A DNA stretch of 64,000 nucleotides from positions 1 to 64,000 of the forward strand of contig NZ_CAJPVI010000001.1 of assembly GCF_905397435.1 (NCBI RefSeq), given 5' to 3'. A program made the translations under genes and the position numbers. This DNA is from Cupriavidus numazuensis. GTDB lineage: Bacteria; Pseudomonadota; Gammaproteobacteria; Burkholderiales; Burkholderiaceae. Numbering within the stretch: position 1 is the stretch's first letter; the number at the start of each line of letters is the position of its first letter. Of the stretch, positions 9,213-17,915 are shown piece after piece. A model generated the notes under the pieces. The model saw nothing but the letters and a program-made list of their open reading frames with translations. It had not been told where the DNA came from and did no database searches.

Positions 9213-11291
9213 ATGGACCAAGCCGTCAACAATCCACTGCTGGACTTCACCGACCTGCCGCGCTTCTCCGAGATCCGCCCCGAGCACATCAGCCCGGCGC
9301 TCGACGTGCTGCTCGAGCGTGCCCAGGCCGCCGTGGCCCGCGCCGAAGACCCGGCCACGCCGGCCGACTGGGCCAATGCCGTCGAGGCACTGGAAACCGC
9401 CACCGAGCCGCTGGGGCGCGCGTGGGGCGTAGTCGGCCATCTGAGCGCGGTCGCCGATACGCCGGAACTGCGCAAGGCGCACGCCGAGAACCTGCCGCGC
9501 ATGACCGAGTTCTGGTCGTCGCTCGGACAGAGCCTGGCGCTCTATGAAAAGTACAAGGCGCTGGCCGCCAGCCCCGAGTTCGCCGGCATGGACGCCGCGC
9601 GCCACCAGTTGATCGAGAACGAGTTGCGCGGTTTCCGCCTGGGCGGTGCCGAGCTGCCCGAAGACAAGAAGCCGCGCTTTGCCGAAATCCAGGAACAGCA
9701 GGCGCAGTTGTCCAAGGCGTTCTCCGACCACGTGCTCGATGCCACCAATGCGTACGCGCTGGTCATCGAAGATCCTGCGCGTCTGTCCGGCCTGCCCGAA
9801 GACGCCAAGGAAGCCGCGCGCCACGCCGCCGAGAAGGACGGCAAGGCCGGCTGGAAGTTCACGCTGCACTTCCCGTCCTATTTCCCCGTGCTGCAGTACG
9901 CAGACGACCGCGCACTGCGCCAGACCCTGTACGAAGCCAACGTGACGCGCGCGTCGGCGCAGGGTCCGCAGTACGGCAGCGGCCAGGCCGACTGGGACAA
10001 CACGGACAATATGCGCGAGCAGCTCGCGCTGCGCCGTGAAGAAGCGCAGATGCTCGGCTACCAGTGCTACGGCGAAGTCTCGCTGGTACCCAAGATGGCC
10101 GAATCGCCGGCCGAAGTACTGAAATTCCTTGATGAACTCGCCATCAAGGCACGTCCTTATGCCGAGCAGGATTGGGCCGAACTCAAGGCCTTCGCTGCGT
10201 CGGAACTGGGGCTGTCCGACCTCGCACCGTGGGACGTCGCCTACGCCTCCGAAAAGCTGCGCGAGCAGCGCTATGCGTTCTCCGAACACGAGGTGAAGCA
10301 GTACTTCCCCGAGCACAAGGTGCTGCAGGGTCTGTTCGGCGCCGTCGAGCGGCTGTTCTCGGTGAAGATCCAGCCGGACGAATCGCAGACCTGGCACAAG
10401 GACGTGCGCTTCTTCCGCGTGAGCGCGGCCGACGGCACGCTGCTGGCCCAGTTCTATATCGACCTCTATGCGCGCGAAGGCAAGCGCGGCGGTGCGTGGA
10501 TGGATGATGCGCGCGGCCGCAAGCTGCTGGCAGGCGGCAAGATTCAGACGCCGGTGGCCTACCTGACGTGCAACTTCTCGTCGCCAGTCGGTGACAAGCC
10601 CGCGTTGTTCACGCACGACGAGGTCATAACGCTGTTCCACGAATTTGGCCACGGCCTGCACCACATGCTGACGCAGGTGGGTGAACTGGGCGTGTCCGGC
10701 ATCAACGGCGTGGAGTGGGATGCGGTGGAACTGCCGTCGCAGTTCATGGAGAACTTCTGCTGGGAATTCGAAGTGCTCAGCGGCATGACGCAGCATGTGG
10801 ACAGCGGCGAGCCGCTGCCGCGCGCGCTGTTCGACCGCATGCTGGCCGCAAAGAATTTCCAGAACGGCATGATGACGCTGCGCCAGATCGTGTTCTCGTC
10901 GTTCGACATGCACCTGCACACCGACTTCGATCCGCAAGCTGCCAAGTCGGTGCTCGACCTGTCGCGCGAGATCAACGACCGCGTGCACGTGGTGCCGCAA
11001 TTCCCGCTGTCGCGCTGGCCCAATACCTTCAGCCACATCTTCGCTGGCGGCTATGCCGCGGGATACTACAGCTACAAGTGGGCTGAAGTGCTGTCGGCCG
11101 ACGTGTATGCGGCATTCGAAGAAGCCGCGCAGCTTTCGGGCACCGTGCTCGACAGCGAAACCGGCGCGCGCTACCAGCGCGAAATCCTGTCGGTCGGCGG
11201 CAGCCGCCCGGCCATGGATTCGTTCGTTGCGTTCCGCGGCCGCGCGCCGCAGATCGACGCGCTGCTGCGCCATGGAGGCATGGCAGCATGA
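9213..11291 (+). CDS. prlC: Oligopeptidase A (M3 zinc metallopeptidase)
   Basis: A 692-residue cytosolic peptidase that degrades short peptides, including cleaved signal peptides. The zinc-binding HEFGH motif is at about residues 476-480 in LFHEFGHGLHHML, and the distal region (GINGVEWDAVELPSQFMENF) carries the conserved third-ligand region of M3 enzymes. Length agrees with E. coli OpdA (680). The stop codon overlaps the xthA start by 4 bp (ATGA), indicating translational coupling. Confidence 0.96.
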   Translation: MDQAVNNPLLDFTDLPRFSEIRPEHISPALDVLLERAQAAVARAEDPATPADWANAVEALETATEPLGRAWGVVGHLSAVADTPELRKAHAENLPRMTEFWSSLGQSLALYEKYKALAASPEFAGMDAARHQLIENELRGFRLGGAELPEDKKPRFAEIQEQQAQLSKAFSDHVLDATNAYALVIEDPARLSGLPEDAKEAARHAAEKDGKAGWKFTLHFPSYFPVLQYADDRALRQTLYEANVTRASAQGPQYGSGQADWDNTDNMREQLALRREEAQMLGYQCYGEVSLVPKMAESPAEVLKFLDELAIKARPYAEQDWAELKAFAASELGLSDLAPWDVAYASEKLREQRYAFSEHEVKQYFPEHKVLQGLFGAVERLFSVKIQPDESQTWHKDVRFFRVSAADGTLLAQFYIDLYAREGKRGGAWMDDARGRKLLAGGKIQTPVAYLTCNFSSPVGDKPALFTHDEVITLFHEFGHGLHHMLTQVGELGVSGINGVEWDAVELPSQFMENFCWEFEVLSGMTQHVDSGEPLPRALFDRMLAAKNFQNGMMTLRQIVFSSFDMHLHTDFDPQAAKSVLDLSREINDRVHVVPQFPLSRWPNTFSHIFAGGYAAGYYSYKWAEVLSADVYAAFEEAAQLSGTVLDSETGARYQREILSVGGSRPAMDSFVAFRGRAPQIDALLRHGGMAA

Positions 11292-12115
11292 GCGCGGCGC
11301 TGCCTGCAACCGGACCGCTGCGTATCGCAAGCTGGAACGTCAACTCGCTGAAGGTCCGCCTGCCGCAGGTGCTGCAATGGCTGGCGGAACAGGAACAGGC
11401 CGGCGCGCCGATCGACGCGCTGTGCCTGCAGGAACTGAAGCTGCCTGACGACAAGTATCCGCTCGCGGAACTGGAGAACGTCGGCTTCCACAGCGTCTAC
11501 ACGGGCCAAAAGACATACAACGGCGTCGCCATCCTGGCGCGCGATGCCAGCATGCCGGGTCCGACCGACGTCGTGCGCAATATCCCGGGCTTTGAAGATG
11601 CGCAGCAGCGCGTCGTCGCGGCCACGTATGGCGACATCCGCCTGGTCTGCGCGTATTTCCCGAACGGGCAGGCGCTCGATTCGGACAAGTTCGTCTACAA
11701 GCTGAAGTGGCTCGACGCCATGACGGCATGGCTGCGCGAAGAGCTCGTGAAGTATCCGCGGCTCGCGCTGCTCGGCGATTTCAACATCGCCCCGGAAGAC
11801 CGCGACGTGCATGATCCGGCCAAGTGGGAGGGCCAGAACCTGGTCTCGCCGCAGGAGCGCGCGGCATTTGCCGCGCTGGTCGAACTGGGCCTGGCGGATG
11901 CGTTCCGCAAGTTCGAGCAGCCGGAAAAGGTGTTCTCCTGGTGGGATTACCGCATGTTCGCGTTCCGGCGCAATGCCGGCCTGCGCATCGACCACATCCT
12001 GCTGTCGCCGGAACTGGCCGGCAACTGCTCGGCCTGCGTGATCGATCGCGTCCCGCGCACCTGGGAACAGCCGTCCGACCACACGCCGGTGGTCGCCACG
12101 CTGAACTGCGGCTGA
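11288..12115 (+). CDS. xthA: Exodeoxyribonuclease III family AP endonuclease
   Basis: A 275-residue Mg-dependent enzyme of the endonuclease/exonuclease/phosphatase fold that cleaves at abasic sites in base excision repair. Conserved active-site segments are NVNSLKVRL near the start, the metal-binding Glu in CLQELKLPDD, GDFNIAPEDRDVHDP, LRIDHILLSPEL, and the terminal PSDHTPVV. E. coli ExoIII has 268 residues. It overlaps prlC by 4 bp, so the two are co-transcribed. A nested hairpin follows at 12124-12169. Confidence 0.95.
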   Translation: MSAALPATGPLRIASWNVNSLKVRLPQVLQWLAEQEQAGAPIDALCLQELKLPDDKYPLAELENVGFHSVYTGQKTYNGVAILARDASMPGPTDVVRNIPGFEDAQQRVVAATYGDIRLVCAYFPNGQALDSDKFVYKLKWLDAMTAWLREELVKYPRLALLGDFNIAPEDRDVHDPAKWEGQNLVSPQERAAFAALVELGLADAFRKFEQPEKVFSWWDYRMFAFRRNAGLRIDHILLSPELAGNCSACVIDRVPRTWEQPSDHTPVVATLNCG

Positions 12116-12123
12116 CCTGCATG

Positions 12124-12169
12124 CTCCGTTCACGCAAGTCCGGGCAAGCCCGGCTCGCGGCGAACGGAG
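12124..12169 (+). terminator. Nested hairpin downstream of xthA
   Basis: Outer arms CTCCGTTC and GAACGGAG enclose a second inverted repeat (12140-12145 with 12148-12153). The structure begins just after the xthA stop codon. There is no T-run, so termination is plausible but not certain. Confidence 0.4.
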
Positions 12170-12281
12170 CGCGCCGCTACACTGCGGCGATGACCCCCGC
12201 ATCACCCTGCCACCGCCAACGTCCTGGTTTGCCAAGGCTGGCCCGTTATCCGGCGCCTGCCTGCATCACTGTCTCCCGCCC

Positions 12282-14081
12282 ATGACTGTCTCCGCAACCA
12301 GCCCCGGCACCCGGCTGCAGCGCCTGCTTCCCTGGACGCAACGCGTATCCCGGGCCACGTTACGCGCGGACGTGATAGCGGGCTTGCTCGGCGCCGTGCT
12401 CGTACTGCCGCAGGGCGTGGCGTTTGCCACGCTCGCGGGTCTGCCGCCCGAGTACGGCATCTACACGGCTGTGGTGCCGTGCATTGTCGCCGCACTGTTC
12501 GGATCAAGCTGGCATGTGATGTCGGGCCCGACCAACGCCAACTCGCTCGCGCTGTTCGCGATGCTGAGCCCGGTGGCGTTCGCCGGCAGCCCGGCCTATA
12601 TCGGCCTGGCGCTGTCGGTGACGATCCTGGTCGGTCTGATGCAACTGGCCGTCGGCACGCTGCGGCTTGGCACGCTGGCCAACTTCATTTCGCCGTCGGT
12701 GTTGCTCGGCTTCACATGTGGCGCGGCCACACTGATCGGCCTGTACGCGCTCAAGGATCTGTTCGGCCTGGCGGTGCCCACCGGGACCAGCGCGTTCGGC
12801 GTGCTGCGCTTCCTGTTCGACAACGTTGACGACATCAACTGGGGCGCCGCCACCGTGGGCGCCGTCACGCTCGGTGCGACGCTGCTGTTCAAGCGGCTCA
12901 ACAAGCGGCTGCCGTTCATGCTGCTCGGACTCATGGCCGGCTATGGCGTCGCCCTGCTGCTGAACCAGACCGGCTGGGGCGGCGGACACCTTGTCAATGT
13001 GGTCGGGCCGATCCCCTCGGCTATCCCGGCCTTCCACGTGCCCGATGTCTCCTGGCGCAGCGTGCCAGACCTGCTCGGCATTGCCGCCGCACTTACCATC
13101 GTTGCGCTGGGCCAGTCGATCTCGATTGCCAAGGCCGTGGCACTGCGTTCCGGCCAGCACATCGACGCCAACCGCGAGTTCATCGGCCAGGGGCTGTCCA
13201 ATATCGCCGGCGGCCTGTTCTCCGGCTATATCTCGTGCGGTTCGCTCAATCGTTCAGTGCCGAACTTCGAAGCCGGTGCGAAAACGCCGCTGGCCAGCGT
13301 GTTCTCGGCGCTATGGCTGCTGGCGCTGGTGGCCGTCAGCGCGTCGCTTCTGGCGCAAATTCCACTCGCCGCGATCGCGGCGATGCTGCTGCTCGTAGCG
13401 TGGGGCCTGTTCGACTTTGCGCGCCTGCGGCGCATCGCGGCGCTGAGCCGTACGGAGTTTGCCATCGCGGTCGGCACATTTGCCGCCACGCTGGTGATCC
13501 GCCTGGAGATGGCGGTGCTGCTCGGCACGATCCTGTCGCTGGTGGCCTACCTGTACCGTACCTCGCGACCCGCAGTGCGCAGCCTCGTGCCCGACGCCGA
13601 TGATCCGGGACGCCGCTTCACGCCGCTCGACGAATTGCATCGGCCTCAGCCGGAGTGCCCGCAACTCAAACTGCTGCGCATGGAAGGCGCGATCTACTTT
13701 GGCGCCGTGCAATACGTGACGGATCGGCTGCACTGGCTGCGCACGGTCAATGCCGGCCAGAAGCATTTGCTGGCGATGACCAAGAGCATGAACTTCATCG
13801 ACCTGGCCGGCGCGGAGATGTGGGAAGCCGAACTGTCGGAGCGACGCGCCGCCGGCGGCGACCTGTACTTCCACCGTCCGCGCACGCAGGTGCTGCAAAC
13901 GTGGGAGCAGACCGGGTTCACCGGCAAGCTCGGCCCCGACCATGTCTTCTCGACCAAGCGTCAGGCGCTGCACACCATCATCGGCCAGCTGTCGCCCGAT
14001 ATCTGCGCGCAGTGCAAGGTGCGCATCTTCGAAGAGTGCGCGCAACGCCCCGGCGCACAAACGCACGCAGAAGCGCTGTGA
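12282..14081 (+). CDS. SulP-family anion permease with STAS domain
   Basis: A 599-residue membrane transporter. The N-terminal 430 residues hold the SulP core: a conserved first block (ADVIAGLLGAVLVLPQGVAFATLAG), the GLPPEYGIYTAVVP signature and about ten to twelve hydrophobic helices. A cytoplasmic STAS domain follows at about 455-570. SulP proteins move sulfate, bicarbonate or dicarboxylates; the substrate cannot be told here. The extreme C-terminus adds a small cysteine cluster (DICAQCKVRIFEEC) that I do not recall as a standard part of the family. The start follows a GC-rich 166-bp gap. Confidence 0.88.
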   Translation: MTVSATSPGTRLQRLLPWTQRVSRATLRADVIAGLLGAVLVLPQGVAFATLAGLPPEYGIYTAVVPCIVAALFGSSWHVMSGPTNANSLALFAMLSPVAFAGSPAYIGLALSVTILVGLMQLAVGTLRLGTLANFISPSVLLGFTCGAATLIGLYALKDLFGLAVPTGTSAFGVLRFLFDNVDDINWGAATVGAVTLGATLLFKRLNKRLPFMLLGLMAGYGVALLLNQTGWGGGHLVNVVGPIPSAIPAFHVPDVSWRSVPDLLGIAAALTIVALGQSISIAKAVALRSGQHIDANREFIGQGLSNIAGGLFSGYISCGSLNRSVPNFEAGAKTPLASVFSALWLLALVAVSASLLAQIPLAAIAAMLLLVAWGLFDFARLRRIAALSRTEFAIAVGTFAATLVIRLEMAVLLGTILSLVAYLYRTSRPAVRSLVPDADDPGRRFTPLDELHRPQPECPQLKLLRMEGAIYFGAVQYVTDRLHWLRTVNAGQKHLLAMTKSMNFIDLAGAEMWEAELSERRAAGGDLYFHRPRTQVLQTWEQTGFTGKLGPDHVFSTKRQALHTIIGQLSPDICAQCKVRIFEECAQRPGAQTHAEAL

Positions 14082-14271
14082 CGGCAGCGTCAGAAAACCA
14101 GAATTCGGTGGATTGAGACGGGACGCTGTCACCGGTGAGAACCGGAAGCAGCTGGGTATGATATGACGGGTTAGCCGTAGCGGCTGTGCGGAGAGCGATC
14201 CTGCCGGGAGGATGCTGATGCGAGATGGGCGCCCGCGGCTTGCCTACGGCTGGCCGGGGCATCCATCCGAA

Positions 14272-14535
14272 TCAGACCGGTGCCACGTGTGCGCGCTTGA
14301 CGACGACCGGCTGCGGGACGCCCTGTTCGATCAGCACCACCGCCGCACGTTCGATCGTGTCGCGGCCGGCGCGGAAGGCTTCTTCCAGCGAAAGAACCTG
14401 ATCCGCACTGAATCCTTCCCACAGTGCTTCGCGTGTCACCACGCAGGTTACCTGCTCGCCATTGACGATAGCGTGAAACAGCAGGCCTTCGTTGTTGATG
14501 TCGTAGCGCTCTTGCTCCTGGAACTTGATTTCCAT
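14272..14535 (-). CDS. DUF1488-like small protein
   Basis: An 87-residue protein beginning MEIKFQEQERYD. The pattern 'FHAIVNGEQVTCVVTREAL ... EAFRAGRDTIERAA' resembles the DUF1488 family of small proteobacterial proteins with no known function. The start at 14535 is preferred over a longer in-frame extension to 14724 because the extension is arginine-rich and compositionally unlike a protein. There is no membrane segment. It lies alone between sulP and the first tRNA-Lys gene, pointing away from the tRNA. Confidence 0.7.
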   Translation of the reverse strand: MEIKFQEQERYDINNEGLLFHAIVNGEQVTCVVTREALWEGFSADQVLSLEEAFRAGRDTIERAAVVLIEQGVPQPVVVKRAHVAPV

Positions 14536-14730
14536 CGGTGCAGCCCTCCATATGCAAGTGGAGAAACATCCTAACATGGCCGGAGCGATATCGTATGCGC
14601 CGGCCCTCACTGATGCGCCCAATCGAATGACAACCGGATGGGGCTGCCGGTTCCATTGGCGAGCGGAGCGATGCCGACGTCGCAAGCTGCCATGCATGGC
14701 ACCCCGAACATGGTTGATGCACACAGGTGT

Positions 14731-14758
14731 TTGACAAACTCCGAAATCATGTTAAAAT
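14731..14758 (+). promoter_or_regulatory. Promoter of the first tRNA-Lys gene
   Basis: A consensus -35 TTGACA (14731-14736) and -10 TAAAAT (14753-14758) are separated by 16 bp and end 13 bp before the mature tRNA 5' end. Confidence 0.8.
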
Positions 14759-14771
14759 CTTTTTCTTCGTT

Positions 14772-14847
14772 GGGGCGTTAGCTCAGTTGGTAGAGCAGCG
14801 GACTCTTAATCCGTAGGTCGAGTGTTCGAGTCACTCACGCCCCACCA
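14772..14847 (+). tRNA. tRNA-Lys(CTT), copy 1
   Basis: A 76-nt cloverleaf with encoded CCA. The acceptor GGGGCGT pairs with ACGCCCC. The anticodon loop CTCTTAA gives anticodon CTT, and the T-loop is TTCGAGT. It is followed within 16 nt by a strong terminator. The gene is identical to the copy at 17481. Confidence 0.97.
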
Positions 14848-14857
14848 GCGAATTCAA

Positions 14858-14888
14858 AAAAAGGCCAACCGCAAGGTTGGCCTTTTTG
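14858..14888 (+). terminator. Rho-independent terminator of tRNA-Lys copy 1
   Basis: An 8-bp stem GGCCAACC / GGTTGGCC with loop GCAA is flanked by an A-run and a T5 run. Compare the second copy, where the loop reads TTGC. Confidence 0.9.
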
Positions 14889-14950
14889 TTTTCCGGCGTC
14901 TGATTGGATTATTCAGTGCCTGCTCGATAGCAGGCACCAAGACAACACGC

Positions 14951-16342
14951 TCAGGCTCCGCCGTCGCGTGCGCGCTCGAACAATGTGCGCGCGAGCTGTC
15001 GGTGCTGCGACAGTACGACCGGGAGGTCAGCCGTCAGCAGTTCGCCGTCACGAACGACGACCCTGCCATTGATCACGCTGGTCGCCACATTCGCGGGCGT
15101 GCAAAACACCAGCGACGCGACCGGGTCATGCCCGCCGCCGGCAAAGCCCACGGCCGACATATCGAACGCCACGAAATCGGCCGACATGCCCGGCGCCAGC
15201 GCGCCAATGTCATCACGGTTGAGCACGCGCGCACCACCGAGCGTTGCAATCTCCAGCGCCTCACGCGCACTCATCGCGGCCGGCCCATATCCCACACGCT
15301 GCAACAGCAAGGCCTGGCGCGCTTCGCCGAGCATGTGTGCGCCATCGTTCGAAGCACTGCCGTCCACGCCCAGCCCGACCTTGACGCCGGCGTCGCGCAT
15401 GGCGCGCACCGGCGCGATGCCGGATGCCAACCGCATGTTCGAGCACGGGCAATGCGCCACGCCCGTGCCGGTACGCGCAAACAGCGCAATCCCCTCGTCA
15501 TCGAGCTTCACGCAGTGGGCATGCCAGACATCGTGCCCGACCCAGCCGAGGTCTTCGGCATACTGCGCAGGCGTCAGGCCGAACTTCTCGCGCGAATAGG
15601 CGATGTCGTTGTCGTTCTCGGCCAGGTGGGTATGCAGTGACACCCCGTAGTGGCGAGCCATGACCGCCGATTCGCGCATCAGGTCGCGCGACACCGAAAA
15701 CGGCGAGCACGGCGCGAGCACCATGCGCAGCATCGCGTGGCGCGAGCCGTCGTGGTATTGCTCCACGAGGCGCTGGCTGTCCCGCAGGATAGCGGCCTCC
15801 TCCTCCACCACCACATCGGGCGGCAACCCGCCCTTGCTGCGGCCGACACTCATCGAGCCGCGCGCCGCGTGGAAGCGCATGCCCATTTCCTGTGCGGCGG
15901 CAATGGAGTCATCCAGGCGCGAGCCATTCGGATAGAGGTACAGGTGATCGCTCGTGGTGGTGCAGCCCGACAGCATGAGCTCGGCCATCGCCGTCTTCGT
16001 CGAGACGCGGATCATCTCCGGCGTCAGGTGCGACCACAGCATGTAGAGATTGGTCAGCCACGAAAACAGCTCGGCGTCCTGCGCGGCGGGCACGGCGCGC
16101 GTCAGGCTCTGGTACATGTGATGGTGCGTATTGACCAAGCCCGGCGTCACCACGTGACCGCGCATGTCGATCACCTGCGCCGTGCCGTCGTCGATCTTGC
16201 GGCGATATTCGAGCGGCAGATCCGCCGTGGCTCCAACCCATTGCACCGCAGGACCTTCGGCAACCAGCGCGCCATCGGGAATCTCCCGCCGTTGCGCATC
16301 CATGGTGACAAGCACATCGGCATTCAGGGCGATCAGGGTCAT
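14951..16342 (-). CDS. 8-oxoguanine deaminase family amidohydrolase
   Basis: A 463-residue metal-dependent amidohydrolase of the TrzN/AtzA/8-oxoguanine deaminase branch. Metal ligands appear in NTHHHM (His73-75), the SLHTHLAEN segment, HAHCVKLD, and DGSASNDGAHM near the C-terminal third. The sequence around VVTPGLVNTHHHMYQSLTRAVP closely matches characterised 8-oxoguanine deaminases, which convert 8-oxoguanine to urate. Related enzymes act on other purines, pterins or triazines, so the exact substrate is an inference. The start at 16342 begins MTLIALNAD; a longer frame to 16432 is unlikely. It neighbours a LysR gene on the same strand, and both sit between the two tRNA-Lys copies. Confidence 0.85.
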   Translation of the reverse strand: MTLIALNADVLVTMDAQRREIPDGALVAEGPAVQWVGATADLPLEYRRKIDDGTAQVIDMRGHVVTPGLVNTHHHMYQSLTRAVPAAQDAELFSWLTNLYMLWSHLTPEMIRVSTKTAMAELMLSGCTTTSDHLYLYPNGSRLDDSIAAAQEMGMRFHAARGSMSVGRSKGGLPPDVVVEEEAAILRDSQRLVEQYHDGSRHAMLRMVLAPCSPFSVSRDLMRESAVMARHYGVSLHTHLAENDNDIAYSREKFGLTPAQYAEDLGWVGHDVWHAHCVKLDDEGIALFARTGTGVAHCPCSNMRLASGIAPVRAMRDAGVKVGLGVDGSASNDGAHMLGEARQALLLQRVGYGPAAMSAREALEIATLGGARVLNRDDIGALAPGMSADFVAFDMSAVGFAGGGHDPVASLVFCTPANVATSVINGRVVVRDGELLTADLPVVLSQHRQLARTLFERARDGGA

Positions 16343-16451
16343 TTCAGCAACTCTCGGCAGATTGGCATGACGCGAGTCTATGACTCGCACCGTCAATCCG
16401 GAAGTGCAGAATTTCGCCAACAATGTCCACAAAAAGTGGACACCAGCACGA

Positions 16452-17360
16452 TCAGCGCCCTTGCGCGAACAGTGCAGCCAGCCGCTCGCCGATGTCCCCG
16501 GCCATCAATTCGGCCGCCGGGCTCAGTGCAGCTTGCGCCCGCGCCACCAGCGCCAGCGTCTGGCGTCGCAGATAACGGTCGCGCAGCGGCACAAGGACCA
16601 GCGCACCACGCGCGCGTTCTTCCATGATGTCGAGCGGATTGAGCAGCGCAATACCGCTGCCCAGCATGACCAGGCGCTGGATCAGCGCCATCGAGGTCGA
16701 CTCGGCAGCAGGCGTCACGTCGATGGCATTGCGCGCAAAGGCATCGTCGAGAATGCCGCGAATGGAAAGCGATGGCGCCGGCAGCACCAACGGATAACCG
16801 ACGCATTCGCTGAGCAGGACCGACGGTTGCGCCGCCAGCGGGTGACCGGGCGGGACCACGGCGCCGATTTGCCAGTCACTCGCTCCCAGGGTGCGCAGCG
16901 CCGGCGCAGCAGGCAGGTCATAGCCGAGACCCAGGTCGGCATCGCCCTGCCCCACGGCCATGGCGATCTCGGCAACCGGCAGGTCGACCACGCGCACGAC
17001 AATGCCCGGATACCGTTGGTGAAATTCATGCGTCAGAGACGGCATCAATGACCCGGCCAGCCCGGCCGTCACTGCTACCGTCACCTCGCCGCGCCGGGCG
17101 CCCTTGAACTCTTCGATCCGATCGCGCAACGCCTCGTGCTCGCGCAATGTCTGCCGGACGTGCGCGAGCACCATCTCGCCAAGCGGCGTCAGGCGCAGGC
17201 GTTTGTTGATGCGGTCGAAGACCGGCGCACCAAGCTCGGCTTCCAGATCGAGTATCTGCCGGTTGATCGCCGTAGGCGCCACATGCAGAGACTCTGCCGC
17301 CTTGCGGATGGAGCCGCAGCGTACTACCTCATCCAGATAGCGCAGGATCCGGGCATGCAT
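16452..17360 (-). CDS. LysR-family transcriptional regulator
   Basis: A 302-residue LysR protein. The N-terminal winged helix-turn-helix (residues 1-60: YLDEVVRCGSIRKAAESLHVAPTAINRQI) is followed by an effector-binding domain with a periplasmic-binding-protein fold. It ends 109 bp upstream of the deaminase gene on the same strand, so both may form one transcript with the regulator first. The obvious hypothesis is control of the deaminase in response to a purine, but the gap shows no operator I can name. Confidence 0.9.
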   Translation of the reverse strand: MHARILRYLDEVVRCGSIRKAAESLHVAPTAINRQILDLEAELGAPVFDRINKRLRLTPLGEMVLAHVRQTLREHEALRDRIEEFKGARRGEVTVAVTAGLAGSLMPSLTHEFHQRYPGIVVRVVDLPVAEIAMAVGQGDADLGLGYDLPAAPALRTLGASDWQIGAVVPPGHPLAAQPSVLLSECVGYPLVLPAPSLSIRGILDDAFARNAIDVTPAAESTSMALIQRLVMLGSGIALLNPLDIMEERARGALVLVPLRDRYLRRQTLALVARAQAALSPAAELMAGDIGERLAALFAQGR

Positions 17361-17438
17361 GAACGTTGTCTGGGTGGCCGCAGTGGGAAGGTCGGCATTG
17401 TAGCCCTGAGTGCCGCAAAAGAAATTTCGACTTTCCTA

Positions 17439-17467
17439 TTGCGTCTTACTAGATACCTTGCTAAAAT
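17439..17467 (+). promoter_or_regulatory. Promoter of the second tRNA-Lys gene
   Basis: The -10 TAAAAT (17462-17467) is identical to that of copy 1. The best -35 is TTGCGT (17439-17444) with a 17-bp spacer, weaker than the TTGACA of copy 1. The sequence shared between the copies therefore begins at the -10 element. Confidence 0.6.
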
Positions 17468-17480
17468 CTTTTTCTTCGTT

Positions 17481-17556
17481 GGGGCGTTAGCTCAGTTGGT
17501 AGAGCAGCGGACTCTTAATCCGTAGGTCGAGTGTTCGAGTCACTCACGCCCCACCA
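17481..17556 (+). tRNA. tRNA-Lys(CTT), copy 2
   Basis: A 76-nt gene identical to the copy at 14772, with the same 13-nt leader after the -10 element and encoded CCA. The anticodon is CTT. It closes the 2.7-kb interval that contains the deaminase and LysR genes. Confidence 0.97.
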
Positions 17557-17566
17557 ACGAATTCGA

Positions 17567-17597
17567 AAAAAGGCCAACCTTGCGGTTGGCCTTTTTG
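17567..17597 (+). terminator. Rho-independent terminator of tRNA-Lys copy 2
   Basis: The same 8-bp stem as copy 1 and a T5 run, but the loop reads TTGC, the reverse complement of the GCAA loop in copy 1. Confidence 0.9.
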
Positions 17598-17915
17598 CTT
17601 TTGGCCTCCGTCGCCCATTCGGACGGCTAATTCCTCACGACAGCCCGCTTTATTTCTCGATACGCGGGTTCTTCCCGATACCGTTTCCCGCCCTTTCCCT
17701 GTTGAATGGCCGTCGGCGCACAACGCGGAACGCAGTTCCGTATCGCGGAACAAATCGTTTCGATGTTGTTGGCTGGCTATCGCATAACGATGACCAGCCC
17801 GCCCCAGCCAGGACCGGACGACTCACCGACAAGCGCAGGCGAACATAATCGTCCCGAAGAACGCCCCAGCATCCGGACTGGCCGACAATCAGTGAATGAA
17901 GAACGGAGGCACTCC
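17598..17915. other. Intergenic region, nothing recognised
   Basis: 318 bp between the second tRNA-Lys terminator and the Bug receptor. An open frame crosses it in phase with the receptor gene, but its translation resembles no signal sequence and it has no ribosome site. No confident promoter or structured RNA was found. Confidence 0.4.

Noticed and set aside
8226..11330. A 1034-residue minus-strand frame across folD and prlC
   Set aside because: Antisense to two firmly identified genes, with composition of a third-position GC shadow.
17706..17915. N-terminal extension of the Bug receptor
   Set aside because: The frame is open, but the extension precedes a perfect signal peptide and has no ribosome site, so the TTG at 17916 is preferred.
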